Shown here: piece after piece, positions 54,935 through 63,707 of the stretch
Layout of the letters: the number at the start of each line of letters is the position of its first letter
How positions within the stretch are numbered: the stretch's first letter is position 1
Assembly (NCBI RefSeq): GCF_900102215.1
Contig: NZ_FNBG01000006.1
Span: 109,985-173,984 of the forward strand
Origin: Fontibacillus panacisegetis
GTDB lineage: Bacteria > Bacillota > Bacilli > Paenibacillales > Paenibacillaceae
DNA: 64,000 nt
Direction of reading: 5' to 3'
Translations under genes and position numbers: made by a program
The notes under the pieces: generated by a model
Databases searched by the model: none
What the model saw: only the letters and a program-made list of their open reading frames with translations
What the model was told of the DNA's origin: nothing

Positions 54935-57878
54935 TTATTTTCCCTCCCTTTGCGCTTCTTTTAAGGCTGGTTCTGATAAAGAAAAATAAACTTATCAGTA
55001 GTAACGCGCTAAGTACATAATTAATAACTTTCAGCAGTGTTTGCCACCATGGTGTAAACCCTTCGACTTCAGTTTCATCTGTCAGACCATTAAGCAAGCT
55101 GGATTTGGCTAGTGAGTAATAAAAATGTTTATTGGCCCGTCTTAATTCTTGCAGCACATACCCGTCTTTCTTACTAGCAAGATATTTATGAATTTCACTG
55201 GCACGACCGGTATCCGCATTGAATGTGTCTGTTCCGGCAACAAGTGATTCAATGGTTGGAATATTGGGATTGCCCTTGACTGAGTCTGTAATCGTTACAC
55301 CTTTGAAGCCCCATTCATTTCTGAGGACCTGCGTCATCGTGTCAGAATCTGCATAGGCGAGGCGGGCACCAATCCGGGAGAATGACATCATTGTCCCAAG
55401 CGCTCCCCCTTCTGTAAAAGCACCCTCAAAAGCTTTTAAAGGTCCTTGGCGGTATGCCTGTTCCGTCATAAATGTAGCTAGTTCTGATCTGTTCGTTTCC
55501 TGATCATTGGATACAAAATGTTTAATGGCAGCTGTTAATCCTTTAGCCTGCATCGCCTTTGCTTGATTAGCTCCCATTAGGTAAGACATAATGCTGTCTT
55601 CGGAGTAGTATTCAAAGTTACGTCCGCTAAACGGAGTCCGGTGCATATTAGCGCCTGGTGACCACAGTTGTGTGGTACCGCTGAACAGGCAATCCTCTGC
55701 AATAAAATTGCCGCGTTCCGCCAATAATTCCTGGTTCCATGTGGAAGCTGCTACTATTTGGCTAACATGAGCAGTTGCCGGCTGGTTACCGCCATACAAA
55801 TAATTGGATTGTGAGCCTGAAGGGCCATCTGTATTTTTGTTGGCTGGTTTATTAATCGATTTGACAGCGGGTTGACCAAAATTCTCACCAATCGTTGCAC
55901 TAAGTTCACTGATTGTTAACTGATCGAGGAATTTATTCCATGTTTCATCATCTTCAAACGGAACATCTTTCATATCAAGCAGCTTGAGGGTGACCTCTGC
56001 ACCTTGAGTAAAGCTGTCATAGGCAGGTGCATCGGCCGGTTTTTCATATTTTTGATCGTACATCACTGCTTTCAGTTCATCCGTTGCTGTAAGATCACTG
56101 TAAGGCTTGGGATAAGTGTTCCAATCATTGCGTGTTAAATAAGTAACTGTATCTCCGGCAAAGTAGTTAAGGTCAACATCGTCGAACTGGTTGGAAACAA
56201 TTTCTTCTGTATACTCTGACTTGGCATAAGTTACATTATCCAGAGACTCAAGTGGAACAGAGATTGCTTTGTCCGGAGCTCCAGATACACTGGATCCATC
56301 TGCAGAGATTAGTTTTCCTTGTACGTTAGCGCCTTCTTTTTTAGCCAAGATATTATTTAAAGCATCATGACTGTCATTTCCAATGGCAAAGTAATAATCG
56401 CCCGGATCAAAAACATAACTGCCCTTCTTGCTTGTATCAGCTCCATTGACAGCGTTAGCGTCATAAGTAGCGAACAGATACTCGTCAATAGTAACTTTCA
56501 CTTCTTCAGTTTCGCCTGCGCCCAATTCACCCGTTTTCCCGAAGCCAATCAATTGAATCGCTGATTTCTCGGCTTGACCTTCTTCATACGGGAGCTGTGC
56601 ATATACCTGTACTACTGACTTTGACTTTCCAGTATAGGCTGATTCTGCCGGATATCCTTCATTGGTAACCTTCACGGTAGCCGTAACTGTTTTTGCTTGT
56701 CTATCCCAATTCACAGCTGTTAACTCTTGAGAAAAATTAGCATAAGAGTTCCCATAGCCAAACGAATACACCATTTCATCTGCATAGTTCCAGCTGTCTT
56801 TATTAACAAAAGCCCCCGCATTGCTGTTCGCATTATGAAGCCCTAAAACAGTATCTTGATATCTGGTTTCGTAGTATTTATATCCTTGGTAAATACCTTC
56901 TGCTTCAACAATATAATGACCATCGTCATTCGCATATTGAAAATCACCTGCGTTTCTGACCGCTGGTGCAGACAGTGAATCTGCCGCAAAGGTGTCTACC
57001 AGCCTGCCTGAAGGATCAGCAGCCCCTGTGATTACATTGGCAACGCCTGTGAATCCTTTCAAACCGGGATTTCCTATCCAGAGAGCAGCATCGATCCCAT
57101 ATTCCTCTTCTTCTAGCCAACCAAGCTCCATGGCGTAAGCACTGTTTATTAAGACAATAGTTTTTGAGAATTTGCCGCTATCCTTAATCATCTTTAATAA
57201 ATCTTTTTCTGTATCATGAAGTGCAAGGTAAGAAATTCCATCGCGGTCAGAAGTCGCTAAGTCTTTGCCTTCACCACCATCACGGGATAACATTACAATA
57301 GCCGCATCATTGAAATTATCCTGATATGTGGCTTGTAAATCGTTGGTATAGAAGCTTTTTTCAACTTCTCCAATAAACCAGTCCGGAGCTGCCTTCACTC
57401 TGGCAACTTCGCTGTTTTTATAGGCATCGAATAACTTATCATTAATTTTGAATCCAGCCTCTGCAAGTGCACTATGCAAACTGATCTGGCGTTTTTCGTC
57501 CATCCCCGGTCCGCCGGAATTCCCGCTGTACACAGGGTCAGCTGTTGAGCGGCCAAAAAGTGTAACACTGCGTTCTTTAGAACTCAGTGGCAGAACAGCC
57601 TGATCGTTCTTTAATAGAACCGTACCTTCTTCCATTGTTTGTACATCATGCATATCAGAATCTTCCAGCATAGCTTGCAAACCAGCATCAGATAACTCGT
57701 AATTGCTTTTATAATGCATAGTACTGTCATCAGCTTCAATTACTGGTGCCGTCACATTTAAAAAGACGTTAACTTGACCGCTCCAGCTTATTAACAGCTG
57801 CGTCATAAGAATACTAAATGTTAAGAGAACAGCTGTAACAGATGTAAGTCCACGCCAGATGTTTGATTTTCTTCTCAA
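54921..57878 (-). CDS. membrane-anchored family-3 glycosidase with reversed domain order
   Basis: The 985-residue protein has an N-terminal helix (about 13-33) and a C-terminal helix (about 950-970), so the enzyme sits outside the cell tethered at both ends. The GH3 C-terminal domain comes first (VTLFGRSTADPVYSGNSGGP, about 105-124), then a fibronectin-like domain (about 390-500), then the (beta/alpha)8 domain (about 655-930). The nucleophile is Asp865 in GVTITDSVKG, and KHF and GRNFEYYSED supply substrate contacts. The standard order is barrel first; reversed types are known among GH3 beta-glucosidases. It is second in an operon controlled from the LytTR region. Confidence 0.88.
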   Translation of the reverse strand: MRRKSNIWRGLTSVTAVLLTFSILMTQLLISWSGQVNVFLNVTAPVIEADDSTMHYKSNYELSDAGLQAMLEDSDMHDVQTMEEGTVLLKNDQAVLPLSSKERSVTLFGRSTADPVYSGNSGGPGMDEKRQISLHSALAEAGFKINDKLFDAYKNSEVARVKAAPDWFIGEVEKSFYTNDLQATYQDNFNDAAIVMLSRDGGEGKDLATSDRDGISYLALHDTEKDLLKMIKDSGKFSKTIVLINSAYAMELGWLEEEEYGIDAALWIGNPGLKGFTGVANVITGAADPSGRLVDTFAADSLSAPAVRNAGDFQYANDDGHYIVEAEGIYQGYKYYETRYQDTVLGLHNANSNAGAFVNKDSWNYADEMVYSFGYGNSYANFSQELTAVNWDRQAKTVTATVKVTNEGYPAESAYTGKSKSVVQVYAQLPYEEGQAEKSAIQLIGFGKTGELGAGETEEVKVTIDEYLFATYDANAVNGADTSKKGSYVFDPGDYYFAIGNDSHDALNNILAKKEGANVQGKLISADGSSVSGAPDKAISVPLESLDNVTYAKSEYTEEIVSNQFDDVDLNYFAGDTVTYLTRNDWNTYPKPYSDLTATDELKAVMYDQKYEKPADAPAYDSFTQGAEVTLKLLDMKDVPFEDDETWNKFLDQLTISELSATIGENFGQPAVKSINKPANKNTDGPSGSQSNYLYGGNQPATAHVSQIVAASTWNQELLAERGNFIAEDCLFSGTTQLWSPGANMHRTPFSGRNFEYYSEDSIMSYLMGANQAKAMQAKGLTAAIKHFVSNDQETNRSELATFMTEQAYRQGPLKAFEGAFTEGGALGTMMSFSRIGARLAYADSDTMTQVLRNEWGFKGVTITDSVKGNPNIPTIESLVAGTDTFNADTGRASEIHKYLASKKDGYVLQELRRANKHFYYSLAKSSLLNGLTDETEVEGFTPWWQTLLKVINYVLSALLLISLFFFIRTSLKRSAKGGKINGLI

Positions 57879-57911
57879 AAGTGTTACCTCCTCGCACAGG
57901 TGCTGATTGGC

Positions 57912-58538
57912 TTAATGTGATGCTGCAGCTTCATCGGTCAACGCGACATAATCGAAGCTGAATTTAGCTGCATCGACGACAATTGAGGTCTCCGGGTAAG
58001 CAACGGATTCCAGATACTCTTCAGCAGATAATGCCGGTCCCTCGCCACCAACTGCTGTACCCATCTCTTCGGTCCATTCTTTCGTGTTAACGTAACCAAT
58101 TGGATTCGCACCTGCTGAGTATGAACTATTCATAATGACTGCTGTGGGCTTTGATAATTCAAGTGTAGTTAGCCCTTCTTCATCAGTTGAAGTAAAGGTT
58201 CCGTAGTACTTCATGATGTTTGCCCCTCTGGGAACAACATCATATTTCCCGTTGTCATTGAAATCTAAGGCACCAGAAAAATAGGTTTCAGTGCTAGTTA
58301 AAACATACGTATTGTCTGCAAATGTCTCAATATTCTGTACGCCGAAAGTAGCCTGTTTAAAAGTATGCTCCGGGTAAGCACTTACAAAACCGACATTTGT
58401 TGTAGAAGCATAATACCCTGTTAGCTTGGTTGATCCAGATCCAGCCGAATCCCCTCCTTTTCCACATGCTGCCAGTCCCATCACCATCACAGTTAAGCAA
58501 ACTACCATAAAAGCTTTCTTTACTGTTCTTTTTTTCAT
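57912..58538 (-). CDS. hypothetical lipoprotein
   Basis: The 208-residue protein has a lipoprotein signal with lipobox LAAC (Cys near residue 26) followed by a GKGGDSAGSGS linker and a beta-rich domain of unknown family (YYASTTNVGFVSAYPEHTFK...). It is probably on the outer membrane face and first in the glycosidase operon, so it may bind the glycan or assist the GH3 enzyme. ATG 58538 has AGGGG upstream. Confidence 0.78.
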   Translation of the reverse strand: MKKRTVKKAFMVVCLTVMVMGLAACGKGGDSAGSGSTKLTGYYASTTNVGFVSAYPEHTFKQATFGVQNIETFADNTYVLTSTETYFSGALDFNDNGKYDVVPRGANIMKYYGTFTSTDEEGLTTLELSKPTAVIMNSSYSAGANPIGYVNTKEWTEEMGTAVGGEGPALSAEEYLESVAYPETSIVVDAAKFSFDYVALTDEAAASH

Positions 58539-58589
58539 CGTTTCTACCCCTTTGATCAAGTTTTGTATACGCTTCCTGATTGCTTTTCT

Positions 58590-58618
58590 ATTGTATTAGA
58601 TCGTCATTATTTTGTGTG
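58590..58618 (-). promoter_or_regulatory. candidate activated promoter of the glycosidase operon
   Basis: On the minus strand TACAAT (58595-58590) is a good -10 box, but the hexamer 17 bases upstream (CACACA) is a poor -35. This is the usual look of a promoter that needs an activator such as a LytTR regulator. It lies 52 bases before the lipoprotein start. Confidence 0.4.
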
Positions 58619-58668
58619 ATTCCTGGCATACTCTCAAACAATCAAAGAAAATTTAGCTTAATACATTT

Positions 58669-58755
58669 AGTTTAGGAGGTTTTTTTTTAGTTTGTGACAC
58701 GCCTCAGGTTGCCTTATTGACAAAGTGAAGTTTGCTTCATATAGTGAAAGTTGAC
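58669..58755. promoter_or_regulatory. phased direct-repeat array, candidate LytTR operator
   Basis: AGTTT or AGTTG recurs with its G at 58670, 58690, 58730 and 58750, exactly two helical turns (20 bp) or four apart, with a near-phase GGTTG at 58708. LytTR proteins such as AgrA bind pairs of about 9-bp direct repeats centred on GTT with about two-turn spacing. The array lies between the response-regulator gene and the glycosidase operon. Confidence 0.55.
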
Positions 58756-58780
58756 TTGAGTAAAACCGGAGAGGTGAAAG

Positions 58781-59494
58781 ATGATTATCAAGATTGCTAT
58801 TGTGGAAGATGATATTCAACAAGCCCGTTTGTTAGAAAGTCACCTGAAAAATTACGCCACAGAGAAAGCGCTTTCTTTCAACATTGTGCATTTCCCGCAA
58901 GCTGTAGCACTGCTAGAAAATTACACAGCAAATTTTGATATTATATTTATGGATATTCAACTACCTTATATGAATGGTATGGATGCTGCCCGCAGTATTA
59001 GAGCCCTCGACAAAAGTGTTATCCTGATCTTCATTACAAATCTTACCCAGTACGCTATTCATGGTTATGAAGTGGAAGCGCTTGATTATATTGTAAAGCC
59101 GGTTGAATACTATGATTTTGCTCTGAAAATGTCCCGCGCCATCCGGAGAATTAGCGAAGAATCACGAAATGACATTCTCATTACTGCCGACAATGGTATC
59201 CGTAAAGTTTCGCCTAAAAGTATCCGCTATGTAGAAACTGAAGGACATCACGTCATTTATCACACAGCAGATGGCGATTTCCGGCAATATGCAACAATCT
59301 CATCTATCGAAAAAAAACTGCAGACTTATGATTTTTTCAGATGTAATAATTGTTATCTTGTTAATTTGGCGTATGTTCAACGAATACAAGGTTATACGGT
59401 TATATTAGATGGCGTCGACTTGAAAATCAGTCAGCCTAGAAAAAAAGCTTTTGTGGAAAAATTAATGGAGTATGTTAGGAGAAAAGACTTGTGA
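58781..59494 (+). CDS. LytTR-family response regulator (AgrA-like)
   Basis: The 237-residue protein has a receiver domain (acidic pocket EDD near residue 9; phospho-acceptor in DIIFMDIQLPYMNG, about residue 60; K in YIVKPVEY) and a LytTR DNA-binding domain (about residues 130-235: RYVETEGHHVIYH, FFRCNNCYLVNL). It is encoded four bases overlapping the kinase gene and divergent from the glycosidase operon, which it probably controls. Confidence 0.9.
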   Translation: MIIKIAIVEDDIQQARLLESHLKNYATEKALSFNIVHFPQAVALLENYTANFDIIFMDIQLPYMNGMDAARSIRALDKSVILIFITNLTQYAIHGYEVEALDYIVKPVEYYDFALKMSRAIRRISEESRNDILITADNGIRKVSPKSIRYVETEGHHVIYHTADGDFRQYATISSIEKKLQTYDFFRCNNCYLVNLAYVQRIQGYTVILDGVDLKISQPRKKAFVEKLMEYVRRKDL

Positions 59495-60822
59495 GCGGAA
59501 TTATATATGATTTATTAGGTGACTACTCCAAGCAGTTTATTATTCGTTCGGCTAGTCTAGTTGAGTTTATATTTTGTGTATTTCTGCTGACACTGCCATT
59601 TCAAAAAAAGAACGGTTTTGGATTGAAATTAGGTATCATCACTCCGTTCGCCTTTCCGCTTATTCTCTTAATGTCGGTAATTAATTCGCTCTATCCTCAG
59701 CTGTTTTCCGGGATAATGAATATTTTCATGTATTTATTTGTTTTGGCCGCTTTATACTTGCTTTACAGGGAAACCATTTCGGAATTATTGCTGTGTCTTT
59801 GTGGCGCAGTAGCAATTCAGGTGGTTGTAGGACGTTTATACGAAATATTGATTATAGTTTTGGATAAAAATCCTTATGAAACTCTTTCACTTTTTAAAGA
59901 AATGGTTCCATTGCGGGATTGGGCACTTTACTATTTGATCCATTTTATTTTCTGTACTTTGCTTGCTTTTCTTTTTCGCCGGAACAGAGTTTATGAACAT
60001 GACAGAGCTAACAAGAGATTAATCATTATTTTCTCGTTAATTTTTATTCTTGTTACAGTGATTCTTAACTCTGTTAGCCGCACTTTTGAAGGCGAGAACA
60101 ATATCTTAGATTTTATCATTCGGACTTTTGCAATTTTGTATGCATTGCTTACTTTATTGCTGCGTACAAGAATATTGGAGACCAGCAAGCTTAAACAGGA
60201 TTTGTTAATCATGGATGAATTACTGTATTCAGAAAAAAAACAGTTTGACAGTATGCGAAATGAAATTGAGATTATTAATATGAAAGCTCATGACCTTCGT
60301 CAACAACTGGCAAATATCAGCTACAAACTAACCAACCAGGAAGTTGATTCTTTGAAAGCTGCTATTGAGGTTTACGATACAACAATAAAAACTGGAAGCG
60401 ATATCCTTGATGTGATTCTATATAAGAAGCAGCTCTACTGTGAAAAAAATCAGATTCGTATGAGCTGTATGGCCGATGGCCGTTGTTTATCTTTTATATC
60501 GCCTACACATTTATATTCTCTTTTAAGCAATGCCATAGAGAATGCTTTGGAAGCCGTGCAAGCTGTTAGTAATGTCAATCAACGGATGATTTCTGTTTCT
60601 ATAGGCAAAGAAAACGGTGTTATTGGCATTCACGTCACTAACTATTTTAATAGTGATTCTTCTTTTAAAGATCAGGTGCCGCAAACTAGCAAAAAAGATA
60701 AGAACCGTCACGGTTTTGGCATTAAAAGCATGCGCCATATTGCTAAACAATACAATGGAACACTGTCATTTCATTCAGAGGAAGACGTTTTTTATCTGCA
60801 CATTTATTTCCCGATTTCTTGA
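59491..60822 (+). CDS. AgrC-like sensor histidine kinase
   Basis: The 443-residue kinase has about six N-terminal membrane helices (residues 15-210), a short coiled coil, the H-box MKAHDLRQQLANISY (HPK10-type) and an HATPase_c domain of the GHKL kind (NAIENALEAV, then HGFGIKSMRHIAKQYNG). The GTG start overlaps the regulator stop (GTGA). Kinases of this build sense peptides or membrane signals; no peptide precursor gene is visible here. Confidence 0.9.
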   Translation: MSGIIYDLLGDYSKQFIIRSASLVEFIFCVFLLTLPFQKKNGFGLKLGIITPFAFPLILLMSVINSLYPQLFSGIMNIFMYLFVLAALYLLYRETISELLLCLCGAVAIQVVVGRLYEILIIVLDKNPYETLSLFKEMVPLRDWALYYLIHFIFCTLLAFLFRRNRVYEHDRANKRLIIIFSLIFILVTVILNSVSRTFEGENNILDFIIRTFAILYALLTLLLRTRILETSKLKQDLLIMDELLYSEKKQFDSMRNEIEIINMKAHDLRQQLANISYKLTNQEVDSLKAAIEVYDTTIKTGSDILDVILYKKQLYCEKNQIRMSCMADGRCLSFISPTHLYSLLSNAIENALEAVQAVSNVNQRMISVSIGKENGVIGIHVTNYFNSDSSFKDQVPQTSKKDKNRHGFGIKSMRHIAKQYNGTLSFHSEEDVFYLHIYFPIS

Positions 60823-60833
60823 ACTTAACTAGC

Positions 60834-60880
60834 AAAAAAAGATCAAGGGGCTGTTCGTGACAACACCTTGATCTTTTTTA
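60834..60880 (+). terminator. terminator of the two-component operon
   Basis: AAAAAAAGATCAAGG and CCTTGATCTTTTTT form a strong stem with a 17-base loop, ending 58 bases past the kinase stop; T-runs on either strand would serve. Confidence 0.8.
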
Positions 60881-60960
60881 AAGTCGGCAGTGGTAAAAAA
60901 TACTGAAACATAGGATACCCCATGGGTTAAAATCATTGGGTGGGGACTACTATTTGGCGG

Positions 60961-61765
60961 TTATTCATTGATTCTCGCAACAACCTTACCAGTAATTTTT
61001 CCTTCTTTCAATCTAACCAAATAATCGGGGATTTCCTTCATCGTAATGGTAGTAATTCGCGGAGGCACGATTTTCTTTTCTGCCAATAACTTGGCAAATT
61101 CGTCTCCAATTTGCGCCAGATTTGCCTGCGCTTCTTCATCTTCGTCGGTATAAACTGCACCAAAGCAATTTCATGCAGTGACATATCAGGGAATCCCGCA
61201 GTAACTGCCATCTCTCCTCCAAAGGCAAGCACCTCCAGATCTTCGTTGCACTTTCGGGACCTACTTTATTCAGGACATAGTCCATCCCTTTACCGTTGGG
61301 TCAGTGATTTAATCACAGCGTACACATCTTCCGACATAAAATCAATGGCTTGGTCCGCGCCTAGTTCTTTAACATAGTCGAAATTTTTACCTAGGCACGT
61401 AGGATAATTTTGGCCAGTTGAATCGCATAGCCACCTACTTCGCCTGCTCCCCCGTGAATCAATATTATTGGCAGGGGTCTAAGCTTTTGAATGACCGCCT
61501 GGTAGGCTGTGAAACCTGCCGCCGGAACCATCGCTGCAACCCCGAAAGGAATCTCCCTGGGCAACTTGCTGGCTGTATGGGTGGTGGTCCGGGAATACTC
61601 TGCGAATCCGCCGTCCAAATTATTAATGCTGCGCAGATAGTATACGCGGTTTCCCGCTTTAAATTGGTTCACATTTTTCCCTACAGCATCAATTGTTCCT
61701 GCAACTTCTAAACCTAATACACGTTTCTTCTCGCTAGCCAATCCCAGCATAGGTAAGATCATACC
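60961..61765 (-). pseudogene. degraded quinone-oxidoreductase-like gene
   Basis: Pieces in several frames match the intact paralogue at 42917-43909: SEKKRVLGLEVAGTIDAVGK, NNLDGGFAEYSRTTTHTASK, ILIHGGAGEVGGYAIQLAK, then after frameshifts LAFGGEMAVTAGFPD and the C-terminal DYLVRLKEGKITGKVVARIN. The first 50 or so codons are absent and at least three frameshifts or small deletions interrupt the rest. Confidence 0.85.
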
Positions 61766-61769
61766 TTTA

Positions 61770-61870
61770 TCATCATTTTAACCGTTTTCTTGTGTACAGC
61801 TACGCCAGAGAGTTTGGCACCTATTTGGGCTAGTTCCAGAAATTCACTCGGTAAACGAAGGTATCTTCAG
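61770..61870 (-). pseudogene. fragment of a zinc-type dehydrogenase gene
   Basis: The minus-strand sequence reads LPSEFLELAQIGAKLSGVAV then HKKTVKM. It parallels IPDQFLSMAKAGAKLSVVAVHKKSPEV of the dehydrogenase at 40490-41503. It joins the quinone-oxidoreductase remnant, giving a hybrid of two local gene families. Confidence 0.6.
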
Positions 61871-61903
61871 CTCAAGCAATGAGTGGCGTACTAAAACTCA
61901 AAT

Positions 61904-61943
61904 AAAAAAAGCTCACTAGAGAAAATCTCTAATGAACTCTTTT
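61904..61943 (-). terminator. terminator of the rRNA-tRNA operon
   Basis: On the minus strand AAAAGAGTTCATTAGAGA pairs with TCTCTAGTGAGCTTTTTTT across a four-base loop, just after the last tRNA gene. Confidence 0.75.
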
Positions 61944-61949
61944 AGCTAA

Positions 61950-62028
61950 TACCGGCGAGAGGACTCGAACCTCCACGGTTTCCCACTCGATTTTGAGTCG
62001 AGCGCGTCTGCCATTCCGCCACGCCGGC
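61950..62028 (-). tRNA. tRNA-Leu(CAA)
   Basis: Cloverleaf with anticodon loop CTCAAAA. The acceptor stem GCCGGCG pairs with CGCCGGT including a terminal G-U pair; discriminator A. No CCA is encoded. Last gene of the cluster. Confidence 0.93.
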
Positions 62029-62057
62029 GTATGAAATTAAAAAATGTTGGTACATAA

Positions 62058-62134
62058 TGGCGCGCCCTAAGAGATTCGAACTCCTGACCTTTTGATTCGT
62101 AGTCAAACGCTCTATCCAGCTGAGCTAAGGGCGC
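62058..62134 (-). tRNA. tRNA-Arg(ACG)
   Basis: Anticodon loop CTACGAA in a TTTGA/TCAAA stem; acceptor GCGCCCT; CCA encoded. Confidence 0.95.
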
Positions 62135-62148
62135 ATGATTCATAAAAG

Positions 62149-62234
62149 TGCGGAAGACCAGACTTGAACTGGTACGATAGTCACCTACCGCAGGATTTTA
62201 AGTCCTGTGCGTCTGCCGATTCCGCCACTCCCGC
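62149..62234 (-). tRNA. tRNA-Leu(TAA)
   Basis: Anticodon loop CTTAAAA in a CAGGA/TCCTG stem, long variable arm; acceptor GCGGGAG; no CCA encoded. Confidence 0.94.
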
Positions 62235-62244
62235 AAAATCATGT

Positions 62245-62318
62245 TGGAGGCGCCACCCAGATTTGAACTGGGGATAAAGCTTTTGCAGAGCTGTGCCTTA
62301 CCACTTGGCTATGGCGCC
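62245..62318 (-). tRNA. tRNA-Cys(GCA)
   Basis: Anticodon loop CTGCAAA; acceptor GGCGCCA; CCA encoded after discriminator T. Confidence 0.95.
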
Positions 62319-62329
62319 AGATAAAAAAA

Positions 62330-62404
62330 TGGAGCGGACGACGGGAATCGAACCCGCGACCCTCGCCTTGGCAAGGCGATGCTCTACCGCTGAGCCACGT
62401 CCGC
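62330..62404 (-). tRNA. tRNA-Gly(GCC)
   Basis: Anticodon loop TTGCCAA in a CGCC/GGCG stem; acceptor GCGGACG; CCA encoded. Confidence 0.95.
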
Positions 62405-62410
62405 ATATAA

Positions 62411-62485
62411 TGGCTGGGGATATAGGATTCGAACCTATGGGTGACGGAGTCAAAGTCCGTTGCCTTACCGCTTGGCTAATCCCCA
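62411..62485 (-). tRNA. tRNA-Gln(TTG)
   Basis: Anticodon loop CTTTGAC in a CGGA/TCCG stem; acceptor TGGGGAT; CCA encoded. Confidence 0.95.
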
Positions 62486-62513
62486 ACGTTATTTTTATTT
62501 TTTGATAAAAAAA

Positions 62514-62590
62514 TGGGGCGATCGATGGGACTTGAACCCACGAGTGCCGGAGCCACAATCCGGTGCGTTAACCCCTTCGCCACGACCGCC
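62514..62590 (-). tRNA. tRNA-His(GTG)
   Basis: Anticodon loop TTGTGGC in a CCGGA/TCCGG stem. The extra 5' G pairs with C73, the tRNA-His hallmark; CCA encoded. Confidence 0.95.
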
Positions 62591-62619
62591 ATAATTTAAA
62601 TTTTCTTTTGTTGCATAAG

Positions 62620-62693
62620 TGGCAGGGGCAGCAGGAATTGAACCCACACCAAAGGTTTTGGAGACCTTTGTTCTACCTTTAAACTATGCCCCT
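62620..62693 (-). tRNA. tRNA-Trp(CCA)
   Basis: Anticodon loop CTCCAAA; acceptor AGGGGCA; CCA encoded. Confidence 0.95.
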
Positions 62694-62704
62694 ATAGGTA
62701 AAAA

Positions 62705-62789
62705 TGGTGGAGGCTGATGGATTCGAACCACCGAACTCGTAGAGAGCAGATTTACAGTCTGCCGTGTTTAGCCACTTCACTAAGCCTCC
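62705..62789 (-). tRNA. tRNA-Tyr(GTA)
   Basis: Anticodon loop CTGTAAA in a GCAGA/TCTGC stem, long variable arm; acceptor GGAGGCT; CCA encoded. Confidence 0.95.
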
Positions 62790-62792
62790 ATG

Positions 62793-62868
<76 letters not shown>

Positions 62869-62889
62869 ATATTCCTTTGTATTGCTAAA

Positions 62890-62965
<76 letters not shown>

Positions 62966-62983
62966 TTACATAATTGATTTAAA

Positions 62984-63060
62984 TGGCGGAGTCGACGGGA
63001 TTCGAACCCGCGGTCTCCTGCGTGACAGGCAGGCATGTTAGGCCTCTACACCACGACTCC
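62984..63060 (-). tRNA. tRNA-Asp(GTC)
   Basis: Anticodon loop CTGTCAC in a CTGC/GCAG stem; acceptor GGAGTCG; CCA encoded. Confidence 0.95.
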
Positions 63061-63101
63061 ACACTAATGTTATTACTACTCAAAGTATGAGCTTGAGTAA
63101 A

Positions 63102-63175
<74 letters not shown>

Positions 63176-63214
63176 TCAGTATTAATCAATCTAACTATTC
63201 TATTATCAATCAGA

Positions 63215-63290
63215 TGGTGGAGGCTAACGGGATCGAACCGCTGACCCTCTGCTTGTAAGGCAGATGCTCTCCCAGCTGAGCTAAGCCTCC
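63215..63290 (-). tRNA. tRNA-Val(TAC)
   Basis: Anticodon loop CTTACAA in a CTGC/GCAG stem; acceptor GGAGGCT; CCA encoded. Confidence 0.95.
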
Positions 63291-63360
63291 ATGGAAAGAC
63301 AATTTCGATTATAACACAAATTTTAGTGTAAAATCAAGTTGAACTTTTTATGAATCTTAA

Positions 63361-63435
63361 TGGTGACCCGTAGGGGATTCGAACCCCTGTTACCTCCGTG
63401 AAAGGGAGGTGTCTTAACCCCTTGACCAACGGGCC
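63361..63435 (-). tRNA. tRNA-Glu(TTC)
   Basis: Anticodon loop CTTTCAC in a CCTC/GAGG stem; acceptor GGCCCGT; CCA encoded. A 70-base AT-rich gap separates it from tRNA-Val. Confidence 0.95.
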
Positions 63436-63456
63436 TTATTCATTTTAGAAAAATTA

Positions 63457-63548
63457 TGGCGGAGAGAGAGGGATTCGAACCCTCGAGACGCTTGTGACGC
63501 CTACACGATTTCCAATCGTGCTCCTTCGGCCAACTCGGACACCTCTCC
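63457..63548 (-). tRNA. tRNA-Ser(GGA)
   Basis: Anticodon loop TTGGAAA in a CACGA/TCGTG stem, long variable arm; acceptor GGAGAGG; CCA encoded. Confidence 0.95.
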
Positions 63549-63551
63549 ATA

Positions 63552-63627
63552 TGGCTCCCCGAACAGGACTCGAACCTGTGACAACTCGATTAACAGTCGA
63601 GTGCTCTACCAACTGAGCTATCAGGGA
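63552..63627 (-). tRNA. tRNA-Asn(GTT)
   Basis: Anticodon loop CTGTTAA in a CTCGA/TCGAG stem; acceptor TCCCTGA; CCA encoded. First tRNA after the 23S gene, about 80 bases from its 3' end. Confidence 0.95.
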
Positions 63628-63707
63628 ATATTAAATCAAGGATTAATCCTTGAAAACTGGATACGAAACTAGATTTGCAAGTTAGACCTGAATGAATCAG
63701 GAATTTG

